Both the position numbers and the translations under genes were made by a program. Under the pieces are notes generated by a model. The model did no database searches. It saw only the letters and a program-made list of their open reading frames with translations, and was not told the DNA's origin. A stretch of 64,000 nt of DNA from Callaeas wilsoni. Lineage: Eukaryota; Chordata; Aves; Passeriformes; Callaeidae. This document shows positions 53,801-63,840 of the stretch, one piece after another; the first letter of the stretch is position 1; every line of letters begins with the position of its first letter. The DNA lies in contig VWPU01012707.1 in the NCBI GenBank assembly GCA_013398955.1, positions 469,997 to 533,996 of the forward strand, written 5' to 3'.

Positions 53801-56800
53801 TCTCCCTCTGAGTTAGGGCTATCTATGTCAACAGTTTAGAACAACACTCAAAATCCTACAGCTGACATGATTAAAAAAATATGGAATGTTGCACTAGTTC
53901 AGAAGCTCGATAGATTTTAGAACTAAAAAGAATACAGTCTCTTTCATGAAAAGCATAATTTATACATTTATAATAGGAATAAATAAATTATTAGTAACTG
54001 TGTCAGGAAAATGTCCACTGTTTGGAAAGACAGAATATCTCTTCTCTCTGATGTGCCTCCTGATTCTCCAAACATCAACTGTCACTGAGAATTCTTGTAC
54101 TGAAGAATGTTTTGCTTCTGATTCTAGATGTAAAAAACCTGTACAGCTTGTCAGAATATGTGCTGGAATTAATCTGTACAGGGTAGGACACTGGAAATGA
54201 GTCCTTACGGGAAAAGTAACAACAGAGTCAGTTAAGAGAGAAATATATTTGCTTGACTGTTCCAGGCTTCTTTTTCTTAGAAGGTAACAGAATAGATAGT
54301 AAGTAGTAGAAGCAACATTAAACATAGAAATGATTCAAGGCTCTGAAAATATTCCTAATTATTTGATTTTCTGGGTTTTTTTTCATTCTTGAAAGCAGTA
54401 AGACAGAAAACAGTCACATCACAGCAATACATGTGGTAACAGTTCCACCAACATTTCATATAAGCAGTTTGTTCATAATTAGAAATGTAACAGATTTTAT
54501 CAAATCACATTTAGAGTATGGTTCCCCTGCATCGGTAATAAAAAGAATGAAAAAAGTCTCTTTCGGACAAAACCGCGATTTTTACTTTTGAGAACTAAAT
54601 AGTCAACATTTTAAAATAATAATTTAAAAAAATAGATAGCTAAAAACAATTTCTGTTCCAGTATTTCTTTTTACAATCATGTCACATACTCCAAAAACAG
54701 CCAGAAAATTAACTATTACTTTTATCCATGGCTGGATGTCTACCTAAAAGGACAAGAGGTTTTTGTATTTTACATTAAGATACCATTGAATTTAATCCCA
54801 TGTTAAACCATTTTTGTGAATGAAAGAATTACCTTTTTTTTTTTGTTAATGAAGACTGAAGAACACTTACCTTAAATATCATCCCCAAGATTATACAAGA
54901 ATGAAATCTCAATTTAGAAGTTCTAATGGAACTAAAGTTAGTGATTTAGTAACTTTGATTGAGTTCAACATAAAGAGATTCAAACTCTTCTTTATACAGG
55001 AAAACAGAATAAATGCTTTCTTTAAAGACACACATATGATGACCAGAGGCCTATGCTCATTTGGGAAATTAAACAAATTTACTTCCTGAAGGATTATATA
55101 TTTATCTTACTATAATTTATTATATTTATTGTTTATATTTTTTATAGTTAACAGCCTTAATGATGCACTGCTCAACCTTCAATCAGTCTGACAGCTATGA
55201 AATTCTCAGCTTGGAAAAAGAAATTTACTGAATTGTATTGACATGAACAACCATATAATTTGGATATTTAGAACATGAGCATTCACATGATTCACTGTTA
55301 AAAACTACAAAAGTTACTTTTTGTACTTTGCAGGTCTATTTTCTGTTCCTGTACTTAGGTATTCTTTATGATCAGCCTAATTACTGACCTTACCCAGAAG
55401 GTGCAGTATTGCTTTTTGTTGATTCTCCACATTGGCATCTAGTTTGTGCATCCCAATGCAAGCAATGAGCTGTGTCTCTTCTTCCAGAAGTGCACAAAGT
55501 GCTGCCTTTCTTTCAGCTCCAGTAAGAGTTCTGTTAATCCGCTCAGTCTCCTCCTGCATCCATACTGCAGATACAAATATTTGGGTATTTTTTACAAGAT
55601 GCTTTCCAGCAAAACTTCTGCTTTCATATTTAAGAAGCAACATAATTGACTTTTCTTTCAATATTCACTAAAAGCCAGTTTCCATTTTAGGGAATTGATT
55701 GTTATGGGTATTTTCAACACATGCAAGATGGCCTAGAAATGAATGTAAAATATACAGATGTTCTGTGAGAGTATGTGTGTGTACATCAGTTCCAGACTGC
55801 CAATTTGTACTCCAATCTCAAGGATGAGTAGGAGAAAAAGGAGCTCTATGTGAGAAAAAAAATTTAGCTCCTGTGGAAATGTATGATGAAATGGCTGCAT
55901 CTTACTGCGGTACCACTAGCACTCAGTGCTGAGAATATTACTGCTTCTTCCTGCATAAATGAGTAAAATCTAAAGAAGCTTGACGTCCTCCAAAACCAAG
56001 ATAAAACTTGACTGACCGTCATATTTAGCACTCCAGGTCTTACACTGGATATTGCAGTGGTATCACCTTTTGACATCCGAGGCAGATGAATATACATTAA
56101 TAACTCAATAATCATTGCTTTATTCTCCCTTTCCTCTTCTACAACATAACCCTCCAAGTGGGATGAAGTGGCCACAGAAGAAGCCAAAGGATGGTCATGA
56201 GAGCAGCACACGGATCAGTACATGCTGGGTAAGAATCTGACCCCCTGACACTTACGCTGCCAATATACAGACTACATGGCTTTAGAGAGATCTGCTTGTA
56301 AAATCAAACTGTGTTTACTGCCTTTGCATATCCTGCAACAATTCCTGGCTTCTCTGAAGAGTCTAATCCAGTTCAAATACCTCTGGAGTTTTGTAGGGAA
56401 TTTTATAAGATCCAAAACTTCAACATTCCTGAATAATATCTCAAAGTGTTGTTATCATCCCAGAACAGTTACGCAAAAAGCAAAACCCAGCATAAAAGAA
56501 AACAATCCAATATGTGATGCGCTGGAAACGCCTGTAACATCCTGGATCAGGTAAGATTAGAAGCAGGAGGAGGGAAAGGAGGAAGGCGTATTTTCTGCCT
56601 GTGGCTTCTTATCTACAATACCTTATGCTTTCCATTTTTAAATATTTCAGTTCATTTCCTTAAGGCTCTCCAAGCTGTAATATGACAGCTGTCGGACAAG
56701 TTCTGACAATCCAAAGATATATATTTTAAATAAAGCCAATTCAGCAAACAAACAGCATTATATAGAATTAATTTACATGAAGCTTTATTATGCCTGAAGG

Positions 56801-59800
56801 GGGCAGCAACTTCTAAGGTGGAGCTAATAAGTATAGTATGCAATTTTAAAATTTCAGAAATGAAGAAGCTGCTGCTCACCATGGATACTCGCCTCTTGAT
56901 TCCCCATTTACATGCAACCAAGTTAAAACACTCCTCTTAGATTATCTGTTCTACAGACAGAGGTTTTACTCATTACAATTTTTATTCCAGTGTTTATAAA
57001 ATAAAATAGTTCATACTTTTCAAATAAATAATAAATGCCTATGCAGACATGCTGAATATATAGATAGATCTCATTTGCACTATACAGTCAACAGGCAGGC
57101 TTTTGTACCACCAGGAATTGCTTGTACTGGCTGACCCTGTAATAGCAACCCTGTTGTGATTGCAGCAATAACCTTCACAGATCCCTGGAGGACAATAGTC
57201 TCATTCTATTACTGGCACGATGATTTAGCTTGTGTAAACTGTTGGCACTATAAGAATGTAAAATTGTTTCAGGTAGGAAAAAACGCCCAACTTCCTAGAA
57301 TGATTAAGCTCTATTAAAATGAAGAGCATGACTGCAAATCTCCATGTAGAGGAGCAACTAGTCAACACCATTTAACAAAAACTAAACAGTGATATTGATA
57401 CTATTATTTTTAACAAAATATTAAAAAAACCATTTCAAATACTGGAATTTGCTCTGTTCTGTTTTGAAGTGGCACATATTTTTTTTCAGTTTGCCTAGAT
57501 ATGAAAATCATGAACATGCTTGGCTGAAAGTTTTATTGTTTCTGAATCCAAAGTCATTAAATTAAGCAAGAGACACTTGTATAACTGTAAGTTTCAAATC
57601 TAAAAATATCATGAAGATCAGCACTCTTCCATAACTTTAACTGAACTTGGTTGTTTCTATTGCAAGTAAGACTTTTCACACTTTAAAAAAAAAAAAAAAA
57701 TTGGATCATACATCTGATAGCACACTAGTCTGGAAGCACCTTCTTGAAGAAAATATTGCAGAAAATCAGATGTGAAATAGTAAGACTTCTCATAAGTGGC
57801 AATGAAAAAAGAACTATTTGAGTACCTTGGCTTTAAAAGGGCTTGATTCTTGGGACATGAAAAGCAAACTATCTACAAAGAAAAAGAGGGGGGTAGACAA
57901 CTCCAAACAAACCACAAATCTCATGAAGCTACCATTCCAACAACTGCAAAGTTCAAGACAAGCAATAATTTTTGCATTCGTCACGAACAGTGAAATTTAT
58001 AAATCATTTATTAATTCAGACAAAGCAATTTGTTCAATGCCACACAAAGTATGACAGCATTACAAGATTAGTGTATAACTTGGGAATTCTTGAATCGTGA
58101 TCCTAAGCTCTATGAATAACACATGCAACCAAATTTATGCTCAGTTTACCACTGAAGAAAGAGTTGAGATAGATGGTTTAAGGTAGGGCAGGTGGCTTTG
58201 CAGTGAAGTAGGTAATTCATTAGGTCAGTTCTGCTACAGGGACAACAATATCCAAACTGTCAAAGAGCTAGACCATAAAGCACTGTAGCCTAGATAACAT
58301 CAGAGTTGTTACAAGTCACAGTACAGACCTCTGGCTTTAAAAGAGACATTGTAAAAAACCAAAATTTGTCTTGCTGTTTCATTATATGCTGGTACGAATC
58401 CAGAGCTTTTGACTGTTTTTATTTTTCCAGAAGGACATAATCTAAGTTTTTTGTTCAATTTGCACCATTAGATTCTTGTAAGGTTTTATGTCAATTATCT
58501 GTCGTACTCCCATTATTTTTCTGGAAAAGTTTAGAGGTGCTTGCCTGTATTAGACATCATTTACTCAAGGAACAGGAAATATATGACTTTCAGAATGTCC
58601 TGCAGAACTCTTAAGAGATTTTTAAAATTTTGACAACATAGTTTTGTCAAACATGGAATGAACTAGAAAGGAGAAAAAGCATCAGTAGAGGACAACTAAG
58701 ACAAAAGGAATAACTTCTGTCATATGTTGTAAAATCCTGTGCAAAAATTTAATCAATTATAAAAAAGTCCATAGCAAATGATGAATTATGGATCTTAATA
58801 CTAATTTCTTCACAGAATCGTTTTCAGCATCTTAAATGTAGAGTAAAAGATAAAAGCTACTCTGATCTAAAAAAACCCTTTTTTGTTCTTCTAGCTGACC
58901 TTAACTTGAGACATAAATAAAAAATGTTAATAAAACTGCCAAATAGCACTATTCTACAAGCCAGTTATTTCTGAAAAAGGTGTACTGGTTTTGGCTGTCA
59001 TAGAGTTAATTTTTAGCCATAGTAGCTTGTAAGGCACTGGATGTTGATAACACAGGGATGTTTTTGTTATTGCTGAACAGTGCTTACAGAGCATCAAGGC
59101 CTTCTTTGTATTTCTAGTAATACATGAAAGTAAAATAATAATTTTAAAATGAAGCAAATTCCACTGTAAAGTGGAAAAAAATCATGAAAATAGCTATAAA
59201 AACATGTAAAAACAGTAAGTTTATTTTAAACAAACTATACTATTTTATTGCTTTAAGGATATCCCTTTAAGAAAACTTACATTCCAAGTCATGGTACAGT
59301 AGCTCAAAGTCTTCTTTTGTTTTAGGGTTCAGTTTCCTCTCATACTCCCTTCTCAATTTTTCTTCTTTCTCCCTTTTTTTCCGTAATTCTTCTTGTGCCT
59401 CCTGTGCCAGCCTTAACCTCTTTTGTTCCTTTAGATTTTGTACTAAATTTATAGCGTGCCAACGACGGAAATATTTCTGTAATACTATTACCTATATGTG
59501 ATACAATACCAAAGAATTGTGAATTTAAAACAAAACAACATAGTACTTTGTAGCATAGTACTTTTTTCTTAACTGTTCCTTTCTCCAGCTCCCTAACTAC
59601 ATTTTCTAAGATTTTTCTTGTACTGAAACTAATTTAAATGTTACAAAATCAGTCATGTACTATTAGTTTAAGCACTAGTATGATTACTCAGGTAACTGCA
59701 GGAATTTAACCAGTGAGTACAGTGGATAAACTAGGCTGAAATAAGCAAATCAAAATATAAACTACATTTAAATATCCATTTTTCTTTTTCAAAACTCCCC

Positions 59801-62800
59801 TTAAAAATGTCTTTTGCCATGTACTGTTTTTATTCTTTTCCTTATCTTACTACCAATTTACATAGTGGAAATGTAGACACATTTGCAAAATTTCTTCTAA
59901 ATTTCTAGTTACAAAAATCAAAACATAGACACAAAATCAACTGCATTTTATTTGTGAACAAATAATGAAAGTGAAATTACTAATGCTGTTATGACAGAAA
60001 TGAAAACAGAAAATTAAATCATCGACCTTCCCAAGCTGCAGCTATTGAGGACTGGGGAAATGTCTACAATATGTTAAGGGAGGATACTGCACAAGCCTCA
60101 CCTTCTGCTGGCTGAGTTAGCACTTGCACTACAAGCAGTTTAGTCAGATCAATACCATGAGATACTAAGCACTGCTCAGCATCGAAGGCTATCAAGCACA
60201 AAATCATACTAATATGGTCACAATGTCTCTGGTAATATCTCAATCTAAAACTTCTCTTGAATCTGTCTTCCATTACTATTTCAATATGGACCTATACTGC
60301 ACTGTGCAAATCCATCAACGTGAACCAGCACCAAGCTGACATCTCTCTACTGTGCATTATAAATGACCTTTAGATACACTACAGATTTCACTAAGGGTCA
60401 CTAAAGACCACAGTAAAACATATTGGTAGTTCTGAGGAAAATACTCCCTACTTGGGTTCCACTTCTACAAAATGCTCATTGCTGCCAGCTAAAGCTGACT
60501 GATTTAAGAAGTTCTTACCAGAAAACTTCTACCCAGAAAATTCCAAAGATCTTGCCAACCATGTCAATAAAACTACCAATACAATTATTCTACTTAGACA
60601 TTGGGGAATCAACTGTTTCTCCACTCAGTTGGATTCAGATTGTCTATTTGCAGCAATCAAATTAATAACTAGAGCATTTACAAAGCAGTGCCTCACCCAA
60701 CACAATTTAGGGCAATTTAGAATCTATAATCTGAATTGCCTTCATGAGGCAACTTAGTGCACCAGAAAACCCCACAGACCCACTGCCTGTGTTTGAACAG
60801 CCCATTCCTTAGTGTCAGAGCAGGGATCTTGAACAGAATCCAAAATTGATCAGTTTGCCCAAGGTAACCTAGTAAGTCTGATAAAAAAACCCAACCAAAT
60901 AGACAAAGAACACAAAACTCAAAAGTTGACTGCAGATCTCCTAAATCTTAACTCAATACTCCATCTATTTCAGGCCGTATGTTAAGCATTCTTCCAAAGA
61001 GATCACGAGAATGTTGTAGGAACAAGCCTGTTTTAATCCTTAATGCTCCACAGGGAAATTTAACTCTCACTGTAAGACAGAAAACAGTAAATTCAGAATT
61101 CGTAATATTTAAGAGATTGCAAGGTATCAAATGTCACTAAAACCACAGAGCAAACACGCCTCCTCTGTATCTGAAAGATTACAAAAGATGAGCATAAGAA
61201 GACATTTTACAGTTTACTTTTAAATTCAGCCTTTGAACACTCTGGACACTCATTAAATATTCAGATAACCTTCACAATACGTTATTTTACAGGTAGTTTC
61301 AAACAGATGAGGACTTACTGCTTGAAGTCTACGTTTATGGTATTCCTCTGCTGTAAAATACTTTCCAGGACTTATTAGTTTGTCAGTCATGTTTGATACA
61401 TAAAGGCCAATTTTAGTCATCTGTGTCGATGTTGTATTTCTTGTTTGTTGTTGCTTATTTTTTTCCACAACCGTCTGGGAAAAAAAATGCACGTCAGATT
61501 AGAAGAATATACACAGAGATTTTTTTTTTGCTCATTACAGTAAGTGGCAAAATTAGCTATTTGCAATAAAAATCACAAGACTAATAATATTTATCCACTA
61601 AATACTTTCATTTGCACATTTATTTTGGATTTGCTTCCTTTTTCCTATCAGAAATAGTGTCAGCATTCTATTCCATTTGGCAAAAACAACATTCTAAGAA
61701 GACATTACAAAGCCTTTACCTGTGTTTCCTTACAAAATAACTCAATTCCTTTGTCAGGTCGTTTTTTGGGTTTTGTTTGTGATCCTGCATTATGAAATTC
61801 CACTCCTGTTGACATGCTCCTAAATCCACCCAGAAATGGTTTATTATAGGTAGGTCTTTTAATTTTTACAACTACTTCTCGAAATGAATCTGAATCTGTT
61901 AAAATGGAAATTCCAAAATATAAATATTGTTTCTTTCAGTAACACATCTAGATTAGACCACAATTATATATGTATCGATAAACGTGCAAAAGCAGCATTC
62001 ACCTGTTTGTACTCTGACAGTTATGACATCAGGCATGTGGTAATCCTGTTGAATGACTTCTCCAGGAAAACATTCCTGATTCTCAGACTGGACAGTTTCA
62101 TCAGAATTAGGCCCAGTCTTCCTAAGTGTTTCATTATCCTCAATCATGCTTGCTAAAAATAAAACCAAAATTAATTCCTGAGAAGCTTCTCAAAACAAAC
62201 AAGTCTTTCAAGTTTACCCAATGATTTTATTATAACACTCCAACACAGCATAATCATAGTTTTTTTTGGCTGGAAAGACAGTCTATTTGAAAGCTGAAAT
62301 AGTATTATCATACAATTTTAAAGGAGATATCTAATGTAATACTGTCACCACATAAAGACATTCCTAGCCAGCTACTCAGAATGAGAGCAGACGAATGGAA
62401 CCCAGCCGAGAGGAAGGTAGTCAGCAGCTCCATACTAGGAATTGTTATTCACTGTGCTCAGGTGCTGAACAGGATATGCTCCCTTCTGCTCTGAAGAACT
62501 AAGAAAATGGGGTCCTGCATTGGGAAGAGGAAGTGATTGAAGACACCCAGAACACTGAGGAACAGGTGTAGGAAATGATGGAGCATTCGGGGGACTGCAG
62601 GAGAAAAACAAGGATAAAGAAGGGTGGCAGGTGAATTACAGAGGAATGTAAGAAAGGTAAAATAGTAAGGTGACTTCTATAATATAGGCTAAACTGTTAA
62701 TTTAAATGCACATACAAAATACATATACCTACTCATACAGGCTTCTGGAAATAAGGATCATTCTATAAAATGCCATCTATAAATGACTACTACAGTTTGA

Positions 62801-63443
62801 GATAAAGAATAAATTTCTTACCTTTGGAGTATGTTTTATATGAGAATTTAAAAAGTTAGTTTAGGACCAAATCCCAGCAAACATAAGCAGAATGAGGGTG
62901 TGTGGGGGTGCAACCAGCTATAACCAAGCTGAAGAGAAAATATCTCTTTAAACCATTAATGCCCAACACTTTAACAACTTCTTTACCTGTCTCTGTCCCA
63001 TTTGCTGTATTCTCTGGTTGTACTGAATTTTGAGAAGTTTGTTCTTCCCTTTCTGAATTTCTTACTTCGGGTAAAGTGTAATAACTCTCATTGGTAACAG
63101 GAGATGTGATCTCAGCTGACGTGCTGACTGGGGCACCCGGCTCAAATACATCTTGCTTGTTACTTTCAATTGTGTCTTGGTTGCTAAGTCCTTCTTCAGG
63201 TTGTTCCTGCTGCGCTAAACACGACTGCTCCTGTTCCTCCAAAACTGACTGCTCCAGAGGAGACTGCTGGTCCCAGCCCTCCTCTGACTGTGCAGTGCCT
63301 GCAGGTTCTGGAAGCAGAGGTTTCTCTGCTGGGTCCCCATTCTTGGTCTCTCTGCCTGCTTTTCCTTGTGAGGATGCAGGTGATTGCTCTGCACCTGAAC
63401 CTTCTGATGTAACAGCTTCAAAGCCATCTGATGCATCTTCCAT
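44684..63443 (-). CDS. IQUB: IQ motif and ubiquitin-like domain protein, complete spliced CDS
   Basis: Eleven coding exons (62987-63443, 62003-62152, 61720-61895, 61319-61474, 59281-59491, 55389-55564, 50885-51055, 49301-49477, 47674-47922, 47070-47255, 44684-44845) total 2271 nt, or 756 residues plus TGA; human IQUB is about 791. In order: an acidic Glu/Gln-rich N-terminus (1-152); only the tail of the ubiquitin-like fold (about 153-185); the conserved block [16 protein letters not shown] and STQMTKIG; an IQ-type helix [13 protein letters not shown] (about 314-326) followed by a charged coiled-coil-like helix; the GAERKAALC block; two CxxC pairs (573/576 and 597/600) that look zinc-binding; and the [20 protein letters not shown] block. 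IQUB is reported in axonemal radial spokes and sperm motility (established knowledge). A CpG island and an imperfect X-box lie upstream. Confidence 0.93.
44846..47069 (-). other. IQUB intron 10
   Basis: Holds the period-28 duplication and a pair of inverted AP-1-like sites at 45862-45878; otherwise unfeatured. Confidence 0.7.
44913..44960. repeat. Short tandem duplication, period 28
   Basis: The 20-mer catattttagacattataaa occurs at 44913-44932 and again identically at 44941-44960, in the last IQUB intron. Confidence 0.85.
47070..47255 (-). CDS. IQUB: IQUB coding exon 10
   Basis: 62 codons after TTTCATTTCAG. They encode [40 protein letters not shown] and [12 protein letters not shown]. The donor is CAGAAG|GTAAAA. 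VMVRW, EWSPWN and AHLKL are hallmark IQUB motifs. Confidence 0.93.
47674..47922 (-). CDS. IQUB: IQUB coding exon 9 (double CxxC)
   Basis: 83 codons bounded by ATTTTTAG and GTTCAG|GTACTG. They encode [18 protein letters not shown], then [19 protein letters not shown] followed by RSC. CHSC and CRSC, separated by 20 residues, look like a small zinc ribbon, which is inference from cysteine spacing. The block is conserved in mammalian IQUB. Confidence 0.93.
47923..50884 (-). other. IQUB introns 8 and 7, around exon 8
   Basis: Unique AT-rich sequence on either side of exon 8 (49301-49477). No repeats or extra exons recognised. Intron 9 (47256-47673) is likewise empty. Confidence 0.65.
49301..49477 (-). 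CDS. IQUB: IQUB coding exon 8
   Basis: 59 codons after a poly-T acceptor (TTTTTTCAG). They encode [20 protein letters not shown], then [18 protein letters not shown] and [10 protein letters not shown], almost collinear with mammalian IQUB. The donor is TTAAG|GTATTA. Confidence 0.93.
50885..51055 (-). CDS. IQUB: IQUB coding exon 7
   Basis: 57 codons encode [20 protein letters not shown], then [12 protein letters not shown] and [11 protein letters not shown]. The acceptor TTTCTGAAG|TGT follows a modest pyrimidine tract. The donor is GTGAAG|GTAAGT. GKxIxEMDTQ and DER-VLLTLK-TVK agree with mammalian IQUB. Confidence 0.88.
51056..55388 (-). other. IQUB intron 6
   Basis: About 4.3 kb of AT-rich sequence without a recognised repeat. 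An in-phase alternative acceptor lies only 23 nt inside it, at 51079. Confidence 0.65.
55389..55564 (-). CDS. IQUB: IQUB coding exon 6
   Basis: The acceptor is TATCTGCAG|TATGG. It encodes [20 protein letters not shown], then [11 protein letters not shown] and finally AILHLLGK. The end AAG|GTCAGT was chosen because it joins exon 7 in phase 0 and keeps exactly the mammalian spacing (LLGKCAQP versus FLDKCSAP). A stronger-looking donor, G|GTAAGG, lies 5 nt earlier in the transcript. Confidence 0.85.
57685..57700. repeat. Poly(A) run of 16
   Basis: Uninterrupted A run in IQUB intron 5; no retrogene recognised 5' of it. Confidence 0.85.
58981..59108 (+). mobile_element. Truncated LTR of an avian ERVL-like element
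   Basis: Begins TGTACTGGTTTTGGCTG and continues with 'atagagttaatttttagcc', 'gttgataacacagggatg' and 'tgctgaacagtgcttaca', the left part of a bird-widespread endogenous retrovirus LTR. The right half, the internal genes and a second LTR are absent, so it is a solo fragment within IQUB intron 5. Confidence 0.65.
59281..59491 (-). CDS. IQUB: IQUB coding exon 5 (IQ motif and charged helix)
   Basis: Opens with [13 protein letters not shown], an incomplete IQ motif (a hydrophobic residue, LQ, R and W) that is a candidate calmodulin-binding site. A long Lys/Glu/Arg helix and [16 protein letters not shown] follow. The acceptor is ACATATAG and the donor GGAAT|GTAAGT; phase 1 out. Confidence 0.92.
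59492..61318 (-). other. IQUB intron 4
   Basis: No repeat, exon or regulatory motif recognised. Confidence 0.65.
61319..61474 (-). CDS. IQUB: IQUB coding exon 4
   Basis: 52 codons bounded by TTTTCCCAG and AAGCA|GTAAGT. They encode [19 protein letters not shown], then [20 protein letters not shown] and [11 protein letters not shown]. Similarity to mammalian IQUB is very strong. Confidence 0.93.
61720..61895 (-). CDS. IQUB: IQUB coding exon 3
   Basis: Bounded by TTTTAACAG and ACACAG|GTAAAG. It encodes [15 protein letters not shown], then [20 protein letters not shown] and a K/R-rich stretch ending CKETQ. The NKPFLGGFR and GVE-HNAG-QT motifs are nearly invariant in IQUB. Ends in phase 0. Confidence 0.93.
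62003..62152 (-). CDS. IQUB: IQUB coding exon 2
   Basis: The acceptor is ATTTTTAG|CA and the donor ACAG|GTGAAT. It encodes [14 protein letters not shown] through [14 protein letters not shown] and ITVRVQTG align with the NNETL (end of the ubiquitin-like fold) and IITVTVQTG segments of mammalian IQUB. Phase 1 in and phase 1 out. Confidence 0.87.
62153..62986 (-). other. IQUB intron 1, expected place of the ubiquitin-like exon
   Basis: I searched this 834-bp interval by eye on the minus strand, in the parts with plausible splice sites, for the ubiquitin-like beta-grasp segment. Nothing similar was found. Introns 2 (61896-62002) and 3 (61475-61719) are short and empty. Confidence 0.55.
62987..63443 (-). 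CDS. IQUB: IQUB coding exon 1 (start, acidic N-terminus)
   Basis: The start ATG is at 63443-63441 (context GAA-ATG-G), with an in-frame TAG two codons upstream that fixes it. The exon encodes 152 residues rich in Glu, Gln, Ser and Pro, low-complexity and probably disordered. It shows little similarity to mammalian IQUB, as expected for this fast-evolving part. The donor ACAG|GTAAAG leaves phase 1. Confidence 0.85.
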
Positions 63444-63477
63444 TTCCTAAAGCATCAGTTGCATGCTTTTAACCCTT
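63444..63477 (-). other. IQUB: IQUB 5' UTR segment of first coding exon, with micro-uORF
   Basis: A good acceptor (TTATTCTTGCAG) ends at 63478, so the coding exon probably begins at 63477. This leader contains ATG CAA CTG ATG CTT TAG, a five-codon upstream ORF that stops one codon before the IQUB ATG. Confidence 0.55.
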
Positions 63478-63552
63478 CTGCAAGAATAATCACAGATGTA
63501 TTAAAAACTGCATACTGGCACATTTCTACTACTAGAATTACGGGTAACTTAC

Positions 63553-63840
63553 TCTCCTGAAAAGCTGTTCCTGTATCTATTCTCAAAAGGCCTATTGAGA
63601 ACAGCATGACATCTTTGCTCCCACCAAACAGAAAGCGCTTCTGGCTGGTGTTTACCAAACGTAATACTCCAAGGCAGGCAGCCGGCACAGTTCTTTTTAC
63701 CTCTCGTTCTCTGCCTATAGAACAGGATAGTCCAAGGAGTCATTACCCAGAGACAGCACACCTTTACGGTTTTCCGAGTTGCCACCGAAACGACACGGGC
63801 TGGAAGAGTCCTAAGCCCATATTCCTGATCATAAAAACAC
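63553..63840 (-). other. IQUB: Probable non-coding first exon of IQUB
   Basis: A strong donor, GAGA|GTAAGT (63552-63547), pairs with the acceptor at 63478 to give a short 5' UTR intron of about 75 nt. The right boundary is unknown and is placed only approximately, at the edge of the CpG-rich DNA. Confidence 0.45.

Larger units (their letters stand above)
55565..59280 (-). other. IQUB intron 5
   Basis: Contains the poly(A) run and the truncated LTR. An open frame at 55864-56211 was considered and rejected as an exon. Confidence 0.65.

Noticed and set aside
55864..56211. 115-codon minus-strand open frame in IQUB intron 5
   Set aside because: Flanking exons 5 and 6 already join in phase and match the mammalian protein without a gap; no good splice pair in the right phase and no known family.
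62822..62928. Candidate ubiquitin-like exon of IQUB (acceptor CTCTTCAG, donor AAAG|GTAAGA)
   Set aside because: Splice signals look good, but every frame contains a stop or shows no ubiquitin-like pattern, and the 107-nt length would not preserve the phase needed between exons 1 and 2.
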